From: Bradyrhizobium sp. 138
GTDB taxonomy: Bacteria > Pseudomonadota > Alphaproteobacteria > Rhizobiales > Xanthobacteraceae
Reading direction: 5' to 3'
NCBI RefSeq assembly: GCF_023074075.1
Contig: NZ_JADPKT010000071.1
Coordinates: forward strand, 123,686 to 187,685
Length of the DNA: 64,000 bases
The notes below the pieces were generated by a model. The model had not been told where the DNA came from, made no database searches, and saw only the letters and a list, made by a program, of their open reading frames with translations. Positions within the stretch are counted from its first letter, which is position 1. Each line of letters starts with the position of its first letter. A program made the position numbers and the translations under genes. Shown piece after piece: positions 1 through 8,494 of the stretch.

Positions 1-6
1 GTTCGG

Positions 7-783
7 TCACGATCTCTCTCCAGATTCCACGGATGGCAACGCCTCGGCCGGCGCGGTCTCGATCACGGCGTCCTCGTGGCGATGCATGCCGTTGTGAATG
101 ACGAAGACCATCGCCTCCGAGGCGGCCTCGGCATCGCCCGCTGCGATCGCATCGACGATCTTCTGGTGCCAAAGCAGCACGGTGTCTCGGTCCTCCGATT
201 CCACGGGGGCGCTGAGCAAGAACGAGGCACGCAGAGCGGCCTCGATGACGTGGCCGATCGAGCGCATGAACAGATTGCCGGAGGCGCGCGCCACGGCGAC
301 GTGAAGAGCGAGGTCGGCATCGGCAAAGCCGACCGAGTCGGAAGCTTCGTGCCGCATGCGCTCCATGCTTCGCCGAAGCTCGGCGAGATCTTCCTCCGAG
401 CGCTGCGCGGCCGCCAGCATCGCCGCGCGCGGCTCGACCGCAAGACGAATCTCGGCGAGGTCGTTGAGGAAACGCTTGTCGATGCCGGCATCGAGATGCC
501 AGGCCAGCACGTCGGCATCGAACATGTTCCAGGCGCCACGCTCCCGCACAACGGTGCCAACCCGCGCCTTGGTGGTGAGCAAGCCTTTGGCGACCAGGGT
601 CTTCACGCTCTCCCGCAGCACCGGCCGCGACACGCCGAACATCGCGATCATCTCGGCATCCCCCGGCAGCCGCGTCCCCTCTGCGTAGCGACCGGCGATG
701 ATGTCGACGCCGATCGAGCGGGCGACCTCCGCATGGTTGGAGTGAGCCCGCCGCGTCGGGATGACGACGATACGCGAAGTCAT
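7..783 (-). CDS. GntR-family regulator, FadR/FCD subfamily
   Basis: A 258-residue DNA-binding regulator. The N-terminal winged helix-turn-helix spans roughly residues 20-90, with the typical GntR stretch LPGDAEMIAMFGVSRPVLRE. The C-terminal all-helical FCD ligand-binding domain carries the family's metal-binding type residues (EIRLAVEPRAA, then DLALHVAVARASGN and a late His). An ATG at 783 is chosen because homology begins there and it overlaps the upstream permease stop as ATGA; an upstream in-frame extension looks non-coding. As the last gene of the sugar ABC operon it probably senses the transported sugar or a catabolite and represses the operon through the palindrome at 5491-5509 (inference). 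The ligand is unknown. Confidence 0.9.
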   Translation of the reverse strand: MTSRIVVIPTRRAHSNHAEVARSIGVDIIAGRYAEGTRLPGDAEMIAMFGVSRPVLRESVKTLVAKGLLTTKARVGTVVRERGAWNMFDADVLAWHLDAGIDKRFLNDLAEIRLAVEPRAAMLAAAQRSEEDLAELRRSMERMRHEASDSVGFADADLALHVAVARASGNLFMRSIGHVIEAALRASFLLSAPVESEDRDTVLLWHQKIVDAIAAGDAEAASEAMVFVIHNGMHRHEDAVIETAPAEALPSVESGERS

Positions 784-1760
784 GTCGCGGCTCCAAGGCT
801 CTTCCTCACCGGCCGGCGCGCGAGCGCGACCAATCCCTGCTGCAAGGCGATGAAGGCAAACAGCAAGACGCCAGTCGCGATCTTGGTCCACCAGCTCGAC
901 AGCGTACCATCAAAATTAATGTAGGTCTGGATCAGGCCCTGGATCAGGACGCCGAGGAAGGTGCCAATCACCGAGCCCTGCCCGCCCGTGAGCAGCGTAC
1001 CGCCGATCACGACGGCGGCGATGGTGTCGAGCTCGACGCCGACGGCGGAGAGCGAGTAGCCGGCGCTGGTATAAAAGGAAAACACGATGCCGGCGATCCC
1101 TGCCAGCAGGCTCGACAGCATGTAGATCTTGACCGTCATCTTGCCGACAGCAACGCCCATCAGGCTTGCGGCGGCCCGGCTGCCACCGAGCGCATAGACA
1201 TTGGCGCCGAACCGGGTGAGATGCAGCAGCAAGGCTCCGCCGATGACGATCACGAGCATGATGATCGCTATCGCGGTCAATCGCCCGCCGCCGGGCATCC
1301 GCAGCGCAAAGTCAGAGACCGTCGAATAGACCGGTGCCGTGATCGGCACCGATTCGGTGGACAGCAGGAAGCTCGCGCCGCGCGCCAGGAACATGCCGGC
1401 GAGCGTCACGATGAATGGTGGCAGATCGAAGACGTGGATCACCGCGCCCATCGCCGCGCCAAAGGCCGCCGACAGCGCGAGGATGGCAACGAAGGCGACG
1501 AGCGGCGGCATGCCCCAGCGGTCGATCGCCAGCGCGACAAAGACGGTGGTGAATCCGATCACCGACCCGACGGAGAGATCGATGCCGCCGGAGATGATGA
1601 CGAAGGTCATGCCGGTCGCGACGATGCCGAGGAAGGCGTTGTCGGTGAGGAGATTGCCGACCACGCGGGTCGAGGCGATGTTGGGAAATTGCACCGCGCA
1701 GAGCACAAAGCCCGCGACGAGCACGATGGCCGTGATCAGGACGGGCGGCAGGCCTTTCAT
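780..1760 (-). CDS. yjfF: Sugar ABC transporter permease, YjfF-like
   Basis: Inner-membrane permease of 326 residues in the RbsC/BPD_transp_2 family, with about nine to ten hydrophobic segments. The conserved cytoplasmic-loop stretch ATGMTFVIISGGIDLSVGSV is present near residue 60. The length matches E. coli YjfF (331). The ATG at 1760 overlaps the stop of the preceding permease by four bases. Together with the genes at 1757-5370 it forms a binding protein, fused ATPase and two-permease set of the galactofuranose (YtfQRT-YjfF) type. The actual sugar cannot be read from sequence. Confidence 0.88.
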   Translation of the reverse strand: MKGLPPVLITAIVLVAGFVLCAVQFPNIASTRVVGNLLTDNAFLGIVATGMTFVIISGGIDLSVGSVIGFTTVFVALAIDRWGMPPLVAFVAILALSAAFGAAMGAVIHVFDLPPFIVTLAGMFLARGASFLLSTESVPITAPVYSTVSDFALRMPGGGRLTAIAIIMLVIVIGGALLLHLTRFGANVYALGGSRAAASLMGVAVGKMTVKIYMLSSLLAGIAGIVFSFYTSAGYSLSAVGVELDTIAAVVIGGTLLTGGQGSVIGTFLGVLIQGLIQTYINFDGTLSSWWTKIATGVLLFAFIALQQGLVALARRPVRKSLGAAT

Positions 1761-2749
1761 GCTTTGGTCCTCCGCAGCCGCGCCACGATGCCAGCAAAGC
1801 CGGTCAGCTTCGGTGATTGCAACAGCAGCACCGCGAGCACCACCACTGCCTTGACCAGCAAGTTGAATTCCGGCGGATAGCCGGACAGCAGAATTCCAGT
1901 GTTCATGGTCTGGATGATCAGCGCGCCAAGCACGGCGAGCACGAGGCTGAAGCGGCCGCCAAACAGCGAGGTGCCGCCGATCACCACGGCCAGGATCGCA
2001 TCGAGCTCGAGCCAGAGGCCGGCATTGTTGGCATCCGCCCCCATAATGTCGGCCGCCGCGATCACGCCGGCAAGCGCGGCGCAGACGCCGCACCAGACAT
2101 AAACCGCCAGGATCATAGCGCGCGTACCGACGCCGGCAAGCTCGCTCGCCCGCGCATTGCCGCCGGTCGCCTCGATCAGCAGCCCGAGCGCGGAACCGCG
2201 GACCACGACGCCGGTCAGGATCACCATGCCGAGCGCAATCGCGACCGGGACCGGCAGGCCAAGCACCGCGCCATTGCCGAGCCAGACCAGATCCGGCGAG
2301 GAGAAGGTGACGATGCGCCCTTCGGTAATGAGCTGGGCGATGCCGCGCCCCGCCACCATGAGGATCAGCGTCGCCACGATCGGCTGCATCCCGAGCACCG
2401 CAACGAGAAATCCGTTCCACAATCCGCAGGCAAGGCCCGCTCCAAGCGCGGCCGCCAGCACCACCGGGAGGCTATGGGTGTCGGCGAGGCTTGCGGCGAT
2501 CGCGCCGCAAATGGCCATCACCGCGCCGACCGACAAATCGATGCCGCGCGTTGCGATCACCAGCACCATGCCAAGCGAGAGCAGCGCCACCGGCGTGCCG
2601 CGGTTGAGCACGTCGATCAGGCTACCGAACAGCCGGCCGTCCTGAAGGCGCAGGTCGAAGAATTGCGGCGATACCACGCGATCGACCGCGAGGATCACGA
2701 TCAGCGCCAGGATCTGGGCAAGGCCGCGGCGCGGCAACAGCGCTGTCAT
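1757..2749 (-). CDS. ytfT: Sugar ABC transporter permease, YtfT-like
   Basis: Inner-membrane permease of 330 residues, paralogous to the downstream permease. It has the family signature SLGMVLVIATRGIDLSVGAV around residues 57-76 and multiple hydrophobic helices. The start overlaps the ATPase stop and its own stop overlaps the next permease start, so the genes are probably translationally coupled. Two different permeases in one operon suggest a heterodimeric channel, as in the E. coli ytfQRT-yjfF system. Confidence 0.88.
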   Translation of the reverse strand: MTALLPRRGLAQILALIVILAVDRVVSPQFFDLRLQDGRLFGSLIDVLNRGTPVALLSLGMVLVIATRGIDLSVGAVMAICGAIAASLADTHSLPVVLAAALGAGLACGLWNGFLVAVLGMQPIVATLILMVAGRGIAQLITEGRIVTFSSPDLVWLGNGAVLGLPVPVAIALGMVILTGVVVRGSALGLLIEATGGNARASELAGVGTRAMILAVYVWCGVCAALAGVIAAADIMGADANNAGLWLELDAILAVVIGGTSLFGGRFSLVLAVLGALIIQTMNTGILLSGYPPEFNLLVKAVVVLAVLLLQSPKLTGFAGIVARLRRTKA

Positions 2750-4290
2750 GCGTGGGCCTCATGCGCTGCAGCCGCGCCGTCGGCGGCGATAGCGGCGAGG
2801 ATGTTGCCGACGTCGATCGCTTCGCCCGCGAGCTCCTCGACATGGGCGCGGTCGCGCAGCACCACGACGCGATCCGAATAGGTCACGATCTCGTCGAGCT
2901 CGGAGGAGATCACGAGCAGCGAAAGCCCGTCATCGCAGAGCTCGCGGATCAGGCGGATGATCTCGGCATGCGCACCGACGTCAATGCCGCGGGTCGGCTC
3001 GTCCAGCACCAGGAGCCGCGGCGAGGTCGCGAGCCAGCGCGCCAGCAACACCTTCTGCTGATTGCCTCCGGACAACAGGCCGACGGGGCGTTCGGGATCG
3101 GCAGGACGAATGTCGAGCATCTTGACGTAGCGGCGCGCGATCTCGTCCTGCTCGCGGCGCGATAGCGGGCGGTGCAGACCGCGCTTGGCCTGGAGCGCGA
3201 GCACGATGTTCTCACGCACGGTGAGCTCGGCGACGATGCCGTCGGTCTTGCGCTCCTCCGGGCAATAGCCAAAGCCGTGGCGCACGCCGTCGCGGGGCGA
3301 CTGGAGCCGCACGGGCGCGCCCTCCACCCTCGCCAGCCCGCCATCGGCGCGCTCGGCGCCGAACACCAGTCGCGCCGTCTCGGTGCGGCCCGAGCCGAGC
3401 AGGCCTGCGAGGCCGACGACCTCGCCATGGCGCAGCTCCAGATTGAACGGCGCGACATAGCCGGCCTTGCCGTAATTCTCGAAGCTGGCGCAGACCTCGC
3501 GTGCCCGGTGCTCGCCTGCCGAGGCTCGTGCACTGGTGGTCTCCGCCAACTCTCTACCAAGCATCATCCGGATCAGCTCGAGCCGCGGCAGCGAACCAGT
3601 CTCGCGCTCGCCGACCAGGCGGCCGTTGCGCAGCACCGTGATGCGGTCGGAGATCTCGTAGACCTGATCGAGGAAGTGGCTGACGAAGACGATGCCGATA
3701 CCGCGCTTTGCGAGCTGGCGCATGATGCCGAAGAGAATCTCGACCTCGTGGCGGTCGAGGCTCGCGGTCGGCTCGTCCAGGATCAGCACGCGAGCCGAGA
3801 GGTCGACCGCGCGGGCGATCGCGGTGACGTGCTGGATGGCGACGGAATAGCTGCCGAGCAGTGCGGCGACGTCGATATCCAGGCCGAAATCCGCCAGCAG
3901 CGCTTTGGCGCGGCGACGCATGTCAGATTCGCGCACAATGCCGAAGCGCATCGGCTGGCGGTCGAGGAACAGGTTTTGCGCCACCGAGAGGTTCGGCAGC
4001 AAATTGACTTCCTGGTAGACGGTGGCGATGCCCGCCGCCAGCGCGGCCTTGGCCGCGCGCGGCGCGATCTCTTCACCACCGATCCTGACGATGCCGGCGT
4101 CGCGCGGGAATACTCCGGTGACGACCTTGATCAGCGTCGACTTGCCGGCGCCGTTCTCGCCGAGCAACGCATGGATCTCGCCGGCGCGCAACGTGAAGTC
4201 GACCTCCTGCAGCGCGCGCACAGCGCCGAAGCTCTTGCTGATCCCGCGCACCTCCAACAGAGGCGGAGCAGAATCGGGGCTGTTCTCCAT
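2746..4290 (-). CDS. ytfR: Sugar ABC transporter ATP-binding protein (duplicated ATPase)
   Basis: About 514 residues, the usual length for RbsA/MglA/YtfR ATPases with two fused nucleotide-binding domains. The first domain has Walker A GENGAGKST and Walker B VLILDEPTASLD but a degenerate signature. The second has a degenerate P-loop (GLLGSGRTE), an intact signature LSGGNQQKV and Walker B LLVLDEPTRGID. This asymmetry is normal for the family. The ATG at 4290 has GGGAG about ten bases upstream; in-frame starts at 4323 (ATG) and 4332 (GTG) are alternatives. It energises the two permeases downstream. Confidence 0.9.
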   Translation of the reverse strand: MENSPDSAPPLLEVRGISKSFGAVRALQEVDFTLRAGEIHALLGENGAGKSTLIKVVTGVFPRDAGIVRIGGEEIAPRAAKAALAAGIATVYQEVNLLPNLSVAQNLFLDRQPMRFGIVRESDMRRRAKALLADFGLDIDVAALLGSYSVAIQHVTAIARAVDLSARVLILDEPTASLDRHEVEILFGIMRQLAKRGIGIVFVSHFLDQVYEISDRITVLRNGRLVGERETGSLPRLELIRMMLGRELAETTSARASAGEHRAREVCASFENYGKAGYVAPFNLELRHGEVVGLAGLLGSGRTETARLVFGAERADGGLARVEGAPVRLQSPRDGVRHGFGYCPEERKTDGIVAELTVRENIVLALQAKRGLHRPLSRREQDEIARRYVKMLDIRPADPERPVGLLSGGNQQKVLLARWLATSPRLLVLDEPTRGIDVGAHAEIIRLIRELCDDGLSLLVISSELDEIVTYSDRVVVLRDRAHVEELAGEAIDVGNILAAIAADGAAAAHEAHA

Positions 4291-4404
4291 GGCGACGTCA
4301 CTCCCACCGGCGCCCGCCGACATTGCGGACACCCAGCCTATTCGTTCGCGCAGCGGCTTCGAAGAGGGTGCCGGACCGCAAAGCGCGGTCCGGCGACGCC
4401 CGCC

Positions 4405-5370
4405 TCAGTACCCGAGGCCCTTCTTGCTGTCGTAGATCTTCTGCGGATCGTCAGCGGCCGTATAGAGCTTGGACTCGGTCTGGATCCACTTCGGCGGAAC
4501 CGTGCCCTTCTCCTTGAAGGCCGCGACGACATCGAGCGCCGGGCCCGCCATGTTCGGCGTCAGCTCGACGGTCGCATTGGCTTCGCCGGCGGCCATCGCC
4601 TTGAAGATATCAGGAACCGCGTCGATCGAGACGGTGAGGACATCCTTGCCTGGCTTGAGACCGGCCTCCTTCATCGCCTGGATCGCACCGACCATCATGT
4701 CGTCGTTATGCGCGTAGACCGCGCAGATCGACTTGCCGCCGCCTTCGGCCTTGATGAAGCTTTCCATCACCTCCTTGCCTTTGGCGCGGGTGAAGTCGCC
4801 GGTCTGGCTGCGCACCACCTTCAGGTTCGCATGCTTGGCAATCGCGGTGTCGAACCCCTTCTTGCGGTTCGTGGCGACGCTGGCGCCGACCGTGCCTTGC
4901 AGCTCGACGATGTTGCAGGGCTTGCTGCCGACGGTCTTGGCGAGCCAGTCGCCGGCGACCGCGCCTTCATGCACGCTGTCGGAGGTGACGGCGGTGAGAT
5001 AGAGCTCCTTGCCGGAGGGATCGATGTCGCGGTCGAGCAGCACGACCGGGATCTTGGCCTCCTTGGCCTCCTTCAGCACCGAGTCCCAGCCGGTCGAGAC
5101 GACGGGCGCGAGGAAGATCGCATCGACGTTCTGCGCGATGAAGGAACGGATCGCCTTGATCTGGTTCTCCTGCTTCTGCTGCGCGTCGGCGATCTTGAGG
5201 TTGACCTGGCGCTTGCTGGCCTCCTGCTTGGAGACCGAGGTTTCGGCCGCGCGCCAGCCGGATTCCGATCCGATCTGCGAAAAACCGATGGTGAGCTGGC
5301 CGGCGTTGGCGGGCAGCGCGAGCAGCAACGCGGCCGTGGCACTGGCCGCAAAGAGGGCTTTGAGGGTCAT
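4405..5370 (-). CDS. ytfQ: Periplasmic sugar-binding protein, YtfQ-like
   Basis: Solute-binding protein of 321 residues, Peripla_BP_4/RbsB type. A signal peptide (MTLKALFAASATAALLLALP, then ANA) is followed by a mature start resembling YtfQ (QLTIGFSQIGSESGWR), a motif characteristic of galactofuranose/galactose-binding members. The ATG at 5370 has GGGAG nine bases upstream; an in-frame ATG at 5394 would spoil the signal peptide. It is the first gene of the operon and is separated by 114 bases from the ATPase, typical where the receptor is made in excess. The specificity is inferred from resemblance only. Confidence 0.9.
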   Translation of the reverse strand: MTLKALFAASATAALLLALPANAGQLTIGFSQIGSESGWRAAETSVSKQEASKRQVNLKIADAQQKQENQIKAIRSFIAQNVDAIFLAPVVSTGWDSVLKEAKEAKIPVVLLDRDIDPSGKELYLTAVTSDSVHEGAVAGDWLAKTVGSKPCNIVELQGTVGASVATNRKKGFDTAIAKHANLKVVRSQTGDFTRAKGKEVMESFIKAEGGGKSICAVYAHNDDMMVGAIQAMKEAGLKPGKDVLTVSIDAVPDIFKAMAAGEANATVELTPNMAGPALDVVAAFKEKGTVPPKWIQTESKLYTAADDPQKIYDSKKGLGY

Positions 5371-5490
5371 CAGGCGTGTCTCCCAAGAAATCATCTGGTG
5401 TTATCTCGGGCGCCGGTTGGTAATATGGCACCCGCAGGCCGACCCTTTGAGGCGGCGGGAGGCACTATTTCACGGAAGATGGGTTCCGAC

Positions 5491-5509
5491 TAGTCATATT
5501 ATTTGACTA
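5491..5509. promoter_or_regulatory. Palindromic operator candidate upstream of the sugar ABC operon
   Basis: TAGTCA-N7-TGACTA is a perfect 6+6 inverted repeat about 120 bases upstream of the ytfQ-like start, in an AT-richer patch. FadR-type GntR regulators bind short palindromes of this kind, and the operon encodes one (7-783). Binding is inferred. Confidence 0.5.
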
Positions 5510-5743
5510 TTTAGGGGAAAAACGCACGTGGCGTTGGCAGGCGGCTCTATGACACGCTCAGAGCGAATTTGTTCCGGGAATGCAACGGGGAGATGAAGGG
5601 AATTTCATGCCCGCCCGAGCAAAGGTGCGCCCCCCTCGCCCCGTTCTTACCGGGTCGCGACGAGCTTCGCTCGCGCTGAGAGGGTTGGGATGAGGGGCCT
5701 CTCCGCAATCACGGTGAAGGACAGGCTCGCAACTTCCCCTCCG

Positions 5744-5823
5744 CGTCATTGCGAGCGCAGCGAAGCACCCCAGAATCTTTCCGCGGCGGCACTCTGGATT
5801 GCTTCGCTGCGCTCGCAATGACG
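5744..5823. repeat. Dispersed inverted-repeat element (cgtcattgcgag family)
   Basis: Two 24-base perfect arms (5744-5767 and 5800-5823) enclose an inner CCAGA...TCTGG pair around CCGCGG. A diverged relative with the same ends and core lies at 46903-47022. This is a non-coding palindromic element. Confidence 0.85.
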
Positions 5824-5880
5824 GTGCGGATGGAGTCCTGCGTTCGTTGAACAGATCGAGTCGCGGAAAATCCCCCTCAC

Positions 5881-5933
5881 CCGGAATTCGCGCGTTGCGC
5901 CAATTCCGGCCTCTCCCCGCAAGCGGGGAGAGG
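5881..5933. repeat. Double hairpin repeat downstream of the FAH gene
   Basis: CCGGAATT (5881-5888) pairs with AATTCCGG (5902-5909), and CCTCTCCCCGC (5910-5920) pairs with GCGGGGAGAGG (5923-5933). With the related palindromic sequence at about 5629-5700 and the element at 5744-5823, it fills the gap between the FAH gene and the sugar operon. I see no credible gene in 5510-5947. The second hairpin may also stop minus-strand transcripts. Confidence 0.7.
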
Positions 5934-5947
5934 CGAAGCACAGTGCG

Positions 5948-7120
5948 CTAGATCACCTTCCGTTGCGCCAGGTTCTTCATGAGCGCACCGATGCCGAAGG
6001 TCCAGGGCTCGCACTCGTCGCTGGTGCGCATGCGGTTGACGAGCTTGCCGAGCTCTGGCGCTGCGATCGTGACGATGTCGTCGCGCTTGTGGGTGAACCC
6101 TTGCCCCGGCGCGTCGCGATCCTTAACCGGCGCGAACATGGTGCCGAGGAACAGCACGAAGCCGTCGGGGTATTGATGGATCTTGCCGATGGTCTGCGCG
6201 ACGAGGTCGGTCGGATCGCGGCTGATCTTGCTGATCGAGGAATGGCCGTCGAGGACGAAACCGTCCGTGCCCGTTACGTTCAGACTGATGTCGAGCTTGC
6301 GCGCGTCGTCGAGCGTAAAGCTGTCGTCGAACAGGCGCAGCAGCGGGCCGATCGCGCAGGAGGCGTTGTTGTCCTTGGCCTTCGACAGCAGCAGCGCCGA
6401 ACGTCCTTCGAAGTCGCGCAAATTCACGTCATTGCCGAGCGCGCCACCGACGATCTTGCTGCGGCTGGAGACGAACAGCACCAGCTCGGGCTCGGGATTA
6501 TTCCAGGTCGATTTCGGATGCAGCCCGGCATCCATGCCGGTGCCGACCGACGACAAGGTCGGCGCCTTGGTGAAGACCTCGGCATCAGGACCGATGCCGA
6601 CTTCGAGATACTGGCTCCAGGCGTTCTGGTCGATCAGCACCTGCTTCAGGTGCATGGCCTGGTCCGAACCCGGCTTGAGCTTCGACAGATCGTCGCCGAT
6701 CAGCCGCGTCACTTCTTTCCGGATCGCCTCAGCCGAGGCCGGATTGCCCTTTGCCCGCTCTTCGATCACGCGCTCCAGCATGGAGATGGCGAAGGTGACA
6801 CCCGCGGCCTTCAGCGTCTGCAGATCGACCGGCGCCAGCAGCCACGGCTTTTTCGGGTCGCGCCCATCGGGCGCCGTGTTGGCGACGATCGCCTCGAGAT
6901 CGCCGATGCGCTCGCCCCTGGTCGCGGCAAGCGCCTTGGCCGGATTGTCCTCTTCGCAGAGCGCGCTGATGGTCGGAAATTTTGCGGTGACGTCAAACAC
7001 GCCGTCGCCGCGCACGGCGACCACGGCGGGACCATTCACCTGCGGCAGCCAGACGCGGCCGGCCAGCGTTCCCCTTGTGCCATCCTCGGGGAGAAGGTCT
7101 TTCACCGTCAATGTCGTCAT
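5948..7120 (-). CDS. Fumarylacetoacetate hydrolase family protein
   Basis: 390 residues. The C-terminal half fits the FAH fold, with the acidic metal-site pattern in PEPELVLFVSSRSKIVGGAL and the following NDVNLRDFE. The N-terminal extension (about 150 residues) is longer than in short FAH hydratases. Family members hydrolyse or dehydrate 2-oxo acids, including steps of sugar-acid catabolism. The ATG at 7120 has GAGG upstream; the in-frame extension to 7366 overlaps non-conserved sequence. It sits 133 bases after the HEAT-repeat gene and before the sugar operon, so it could serve either cluster. The substrate is not assignable. Confidence 0.82.
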   Translation of the reverse strand: MTTLTVKDLLPEDGTRGTLAGRVWLPQVNGPAVVAVRGDGVFDVTAKFPTISALCEEDNPAKALAATRGERIGDLEAIVANTAPDGRDPKKPWLLAPVDLQTLKAAGVTFAISMLERVIEERAKGNPASAEAIRKEVTRLIGDDLSKLKPGSDQAMHLKQVLIDQNAWSQYLEVGIGPDAEVFTKAPTLSSVGTGMDAGLHPKSTWNNPEPELVLFVSSRSKIVGGALGNDVNLRDFEGRSALLLSKAKDNNASCAIGPLLRLFDDSFTLDDARKLDISLNVTGTDGFVLDGHSSISKISRDPTDLVAQTIGKIHQYPDGFVLFLGTMFAPVKDRDAPGQGFTHKRDDIVTIAAPELGKLVNRMRTSDECEPWTFGIGALMKNLAQRKVI

Positions 7121-7253
7121 GGCCGCGTCCTCGCTGCTTTTAAGGACCGGCCGCGTCCACTCGGCAGCCGATCCCATTGGCGAAGACCAATAAACGTCTG
7201 GCTCCGGATGTCCAGAGCGGCGGCGAAGGGCCGCTATGCCCCAGCCCGCGCCT

Positions 7254-8231
7254 TTATGCGCCTGCGCGTGCTTTGCGCGCCGCAATCTGCTGCAGCGCCC
7301 AGCGCGCATTCTTGCGCACGTCGGGATCGCCGTCATCGGCGATGACGGCCAGGAACGCCTCGCCATCGGGATGCGCGATCTCGCCGAGCGCCGCGGCCGC
7401 CTCTTTCCGCAAATTCGCCTGGTCGTGGTTGATGCAATTGCCGATCGGCCGCACCGCGCGCTCGATCTTCATCCGGCCGAGGCTGCGGATTGCCTTCAGC
7501 CGCACCTGCCAGAACTCGTCGGCAAGGCAGGCGACGAGCTGTTCGGCGGCGAGCGAGCCGTTCACGTTGAGGCCCAAGGTTTCCGCGGCCATCTCGCGGA
7601 CCATCCAGTCCGAATCCTTCAACGCACGCGTGATCGTCTCTGCGGCCGGCTTCATCTGCGAGAACGCCAGAGCGCTCACCGCGGCGCGGCGCACATGGGC
7701 ATCGGGATCGTTGATCAGCGCGGTCAGCGCGGGGATGGATTCCTCCAGCTTGAGGAATCCGATCACGCCGATGGCCTGCACGCGCACGGCGGGGTCTGCA
7801 TCCTGCAGCGCTTCCAGCGCCGGCTTCAGCGTGTCCTTGCGGCGTAGTTCCTTCAGCGCACGCAGCGCGCCCATGCGTACGAAGGCGTGGGCGTGCTTCA
7901 CCAGCGGCAGGATCACGTCAGCGCAGGCGGGATCCTTGAACTCGGCCATGCTGTCGGCCGCGGCCGACGCGACGATCCTTTCCGGATCGACCAGCAGCAT
8001 CACCAGCGCACTTGCCGCCTCCGGTCCATCGAACTCCCCAAGCGCCATTGCGACCTGCTGGCGCACGCCGGCATCGGGATCTGCGACCATGTTGGCGAGA
8101 TGCGCAACGGCTGCGGGATCACCGGAATGGCCGAGCGCGATGATGGCGACGCGACGTTCCGCGGGATCGGCGGCTTGAAGCCGCTCGTCGGCGTCTTCGA
8201 GATCGTCGTAGGATTCGAACGGGCTCGACAT
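7254..8231 (-). CDS. HEAT-repeat protein of the AprBA-like cluster
   Basis: 325 residues made almost entirely of about nine 30-31-residue HEAT/PBS-lyase-like units, for example DPAERRVAIIALGHSGDPAA, DPDAGVRQQVAMALGEFDG and DPDAHVRRAAVSALAF. No signal peptide or catalytic motif is visible. It starts two bases after the ferredoxin stop, so it is cotranscribed with the ferredoxin and AprA-like genes. HEAT proteins of this type act as scaffolds or as maturation factors for cofactor-bearing enzymes (the phycobilin lyase relatives), so an assembly role for the neighbouring flavo-iron-sulfur enzyme is plausible but inferred. Confidence 0.88.
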   Translation of the reverse strand: MSSPFESYDDLEDADERLQAADPAERRVAIIALGHSGDPAAVAHLANMVADPDAGVRQQVAMALGEFDGPEAASALVMLLVDPERIVASAAADSMAEFKDPACADVILPLVKHAHAFVRMGALRALKELRRKDTLKPALEALQDADPAVRVQAIGVIGFLKLEESIPALTALINDPDAHVRRAAVSALAFSQMKPAAETITRALKDSDWMVREMAAETLGLNVNGSLAAEQLVACLADEFWQVRLKAIRSLGRMKIERAVRPIGNCINHDQANLRKEAAAALGEIAHPDGEAFLAVIADDGDPDVRKNARWALQQIAARKARAGA

Positions 8232-8233
8232 GA

Positions 8234-8467
8234 TCACCTCAAGAGATAGGGAATGTTGACGGTGACAGCTCCGGTCGGGCAATCCGCTTCGCAGGGCATG
8301 CAGTACCAGCATTCGTCGTAGGCCATGTAGGCCTTGTTGGTCATGTCGCTGATGCGGAGCACGTCGAGCGGGCAGACGTCGACGCACACCGTGCACCCCT
8401 TGTCCGCGATGCATTTGGCGTCATCGACGACCACCGGAACCGATGTCTGAAAGGAAGCGAGGGGCAT
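8234..8467 (-). CDS. Two-cluster 4Fe-4S ferredoxin, AprB-like
   Basis: 77 residues with eight cysteines in two groups: C19, C25, C28, C32 and C53, C56, C59, C63. The second group, CWYCMPCEADCPTGAV, closely resembles the CWECYSCVKMCPQGAI-type motif of APS reductase beta subunits, and the first has the AprB-like wide spacing. It lacks the long C-terminal tail of true AprB. It lies 27 bases downstream of the AprA-like flavoprotein gene and presumably relays electrons to or from its FAD. Confidence 0.9.
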   Translation of the reverse strand: MPLASFQTSVPVVVDDAKCIADKGCTVCVDVCPLDVLRISDMTNKAYMAYDECWYCMPCEADCPTGAVTVNIPYLLR

Positions 8468-8494
8468 CGTTGTCTCCTGTTGTTTCGCGATGGG

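Noticed and set aside
3172..5493. 773-codon plus-strand open frame opposite the sugar ABC genes
   Set aside because: Antisense shadow of the ATPase and receptor genes; high GC produces long stop-free antisense frames.
5558..5941. 127-codon minus-strand open frame between the FAH gene and the sugar operon
   Set aside because: It is the translation of palindromic repeat elements, not a gene.
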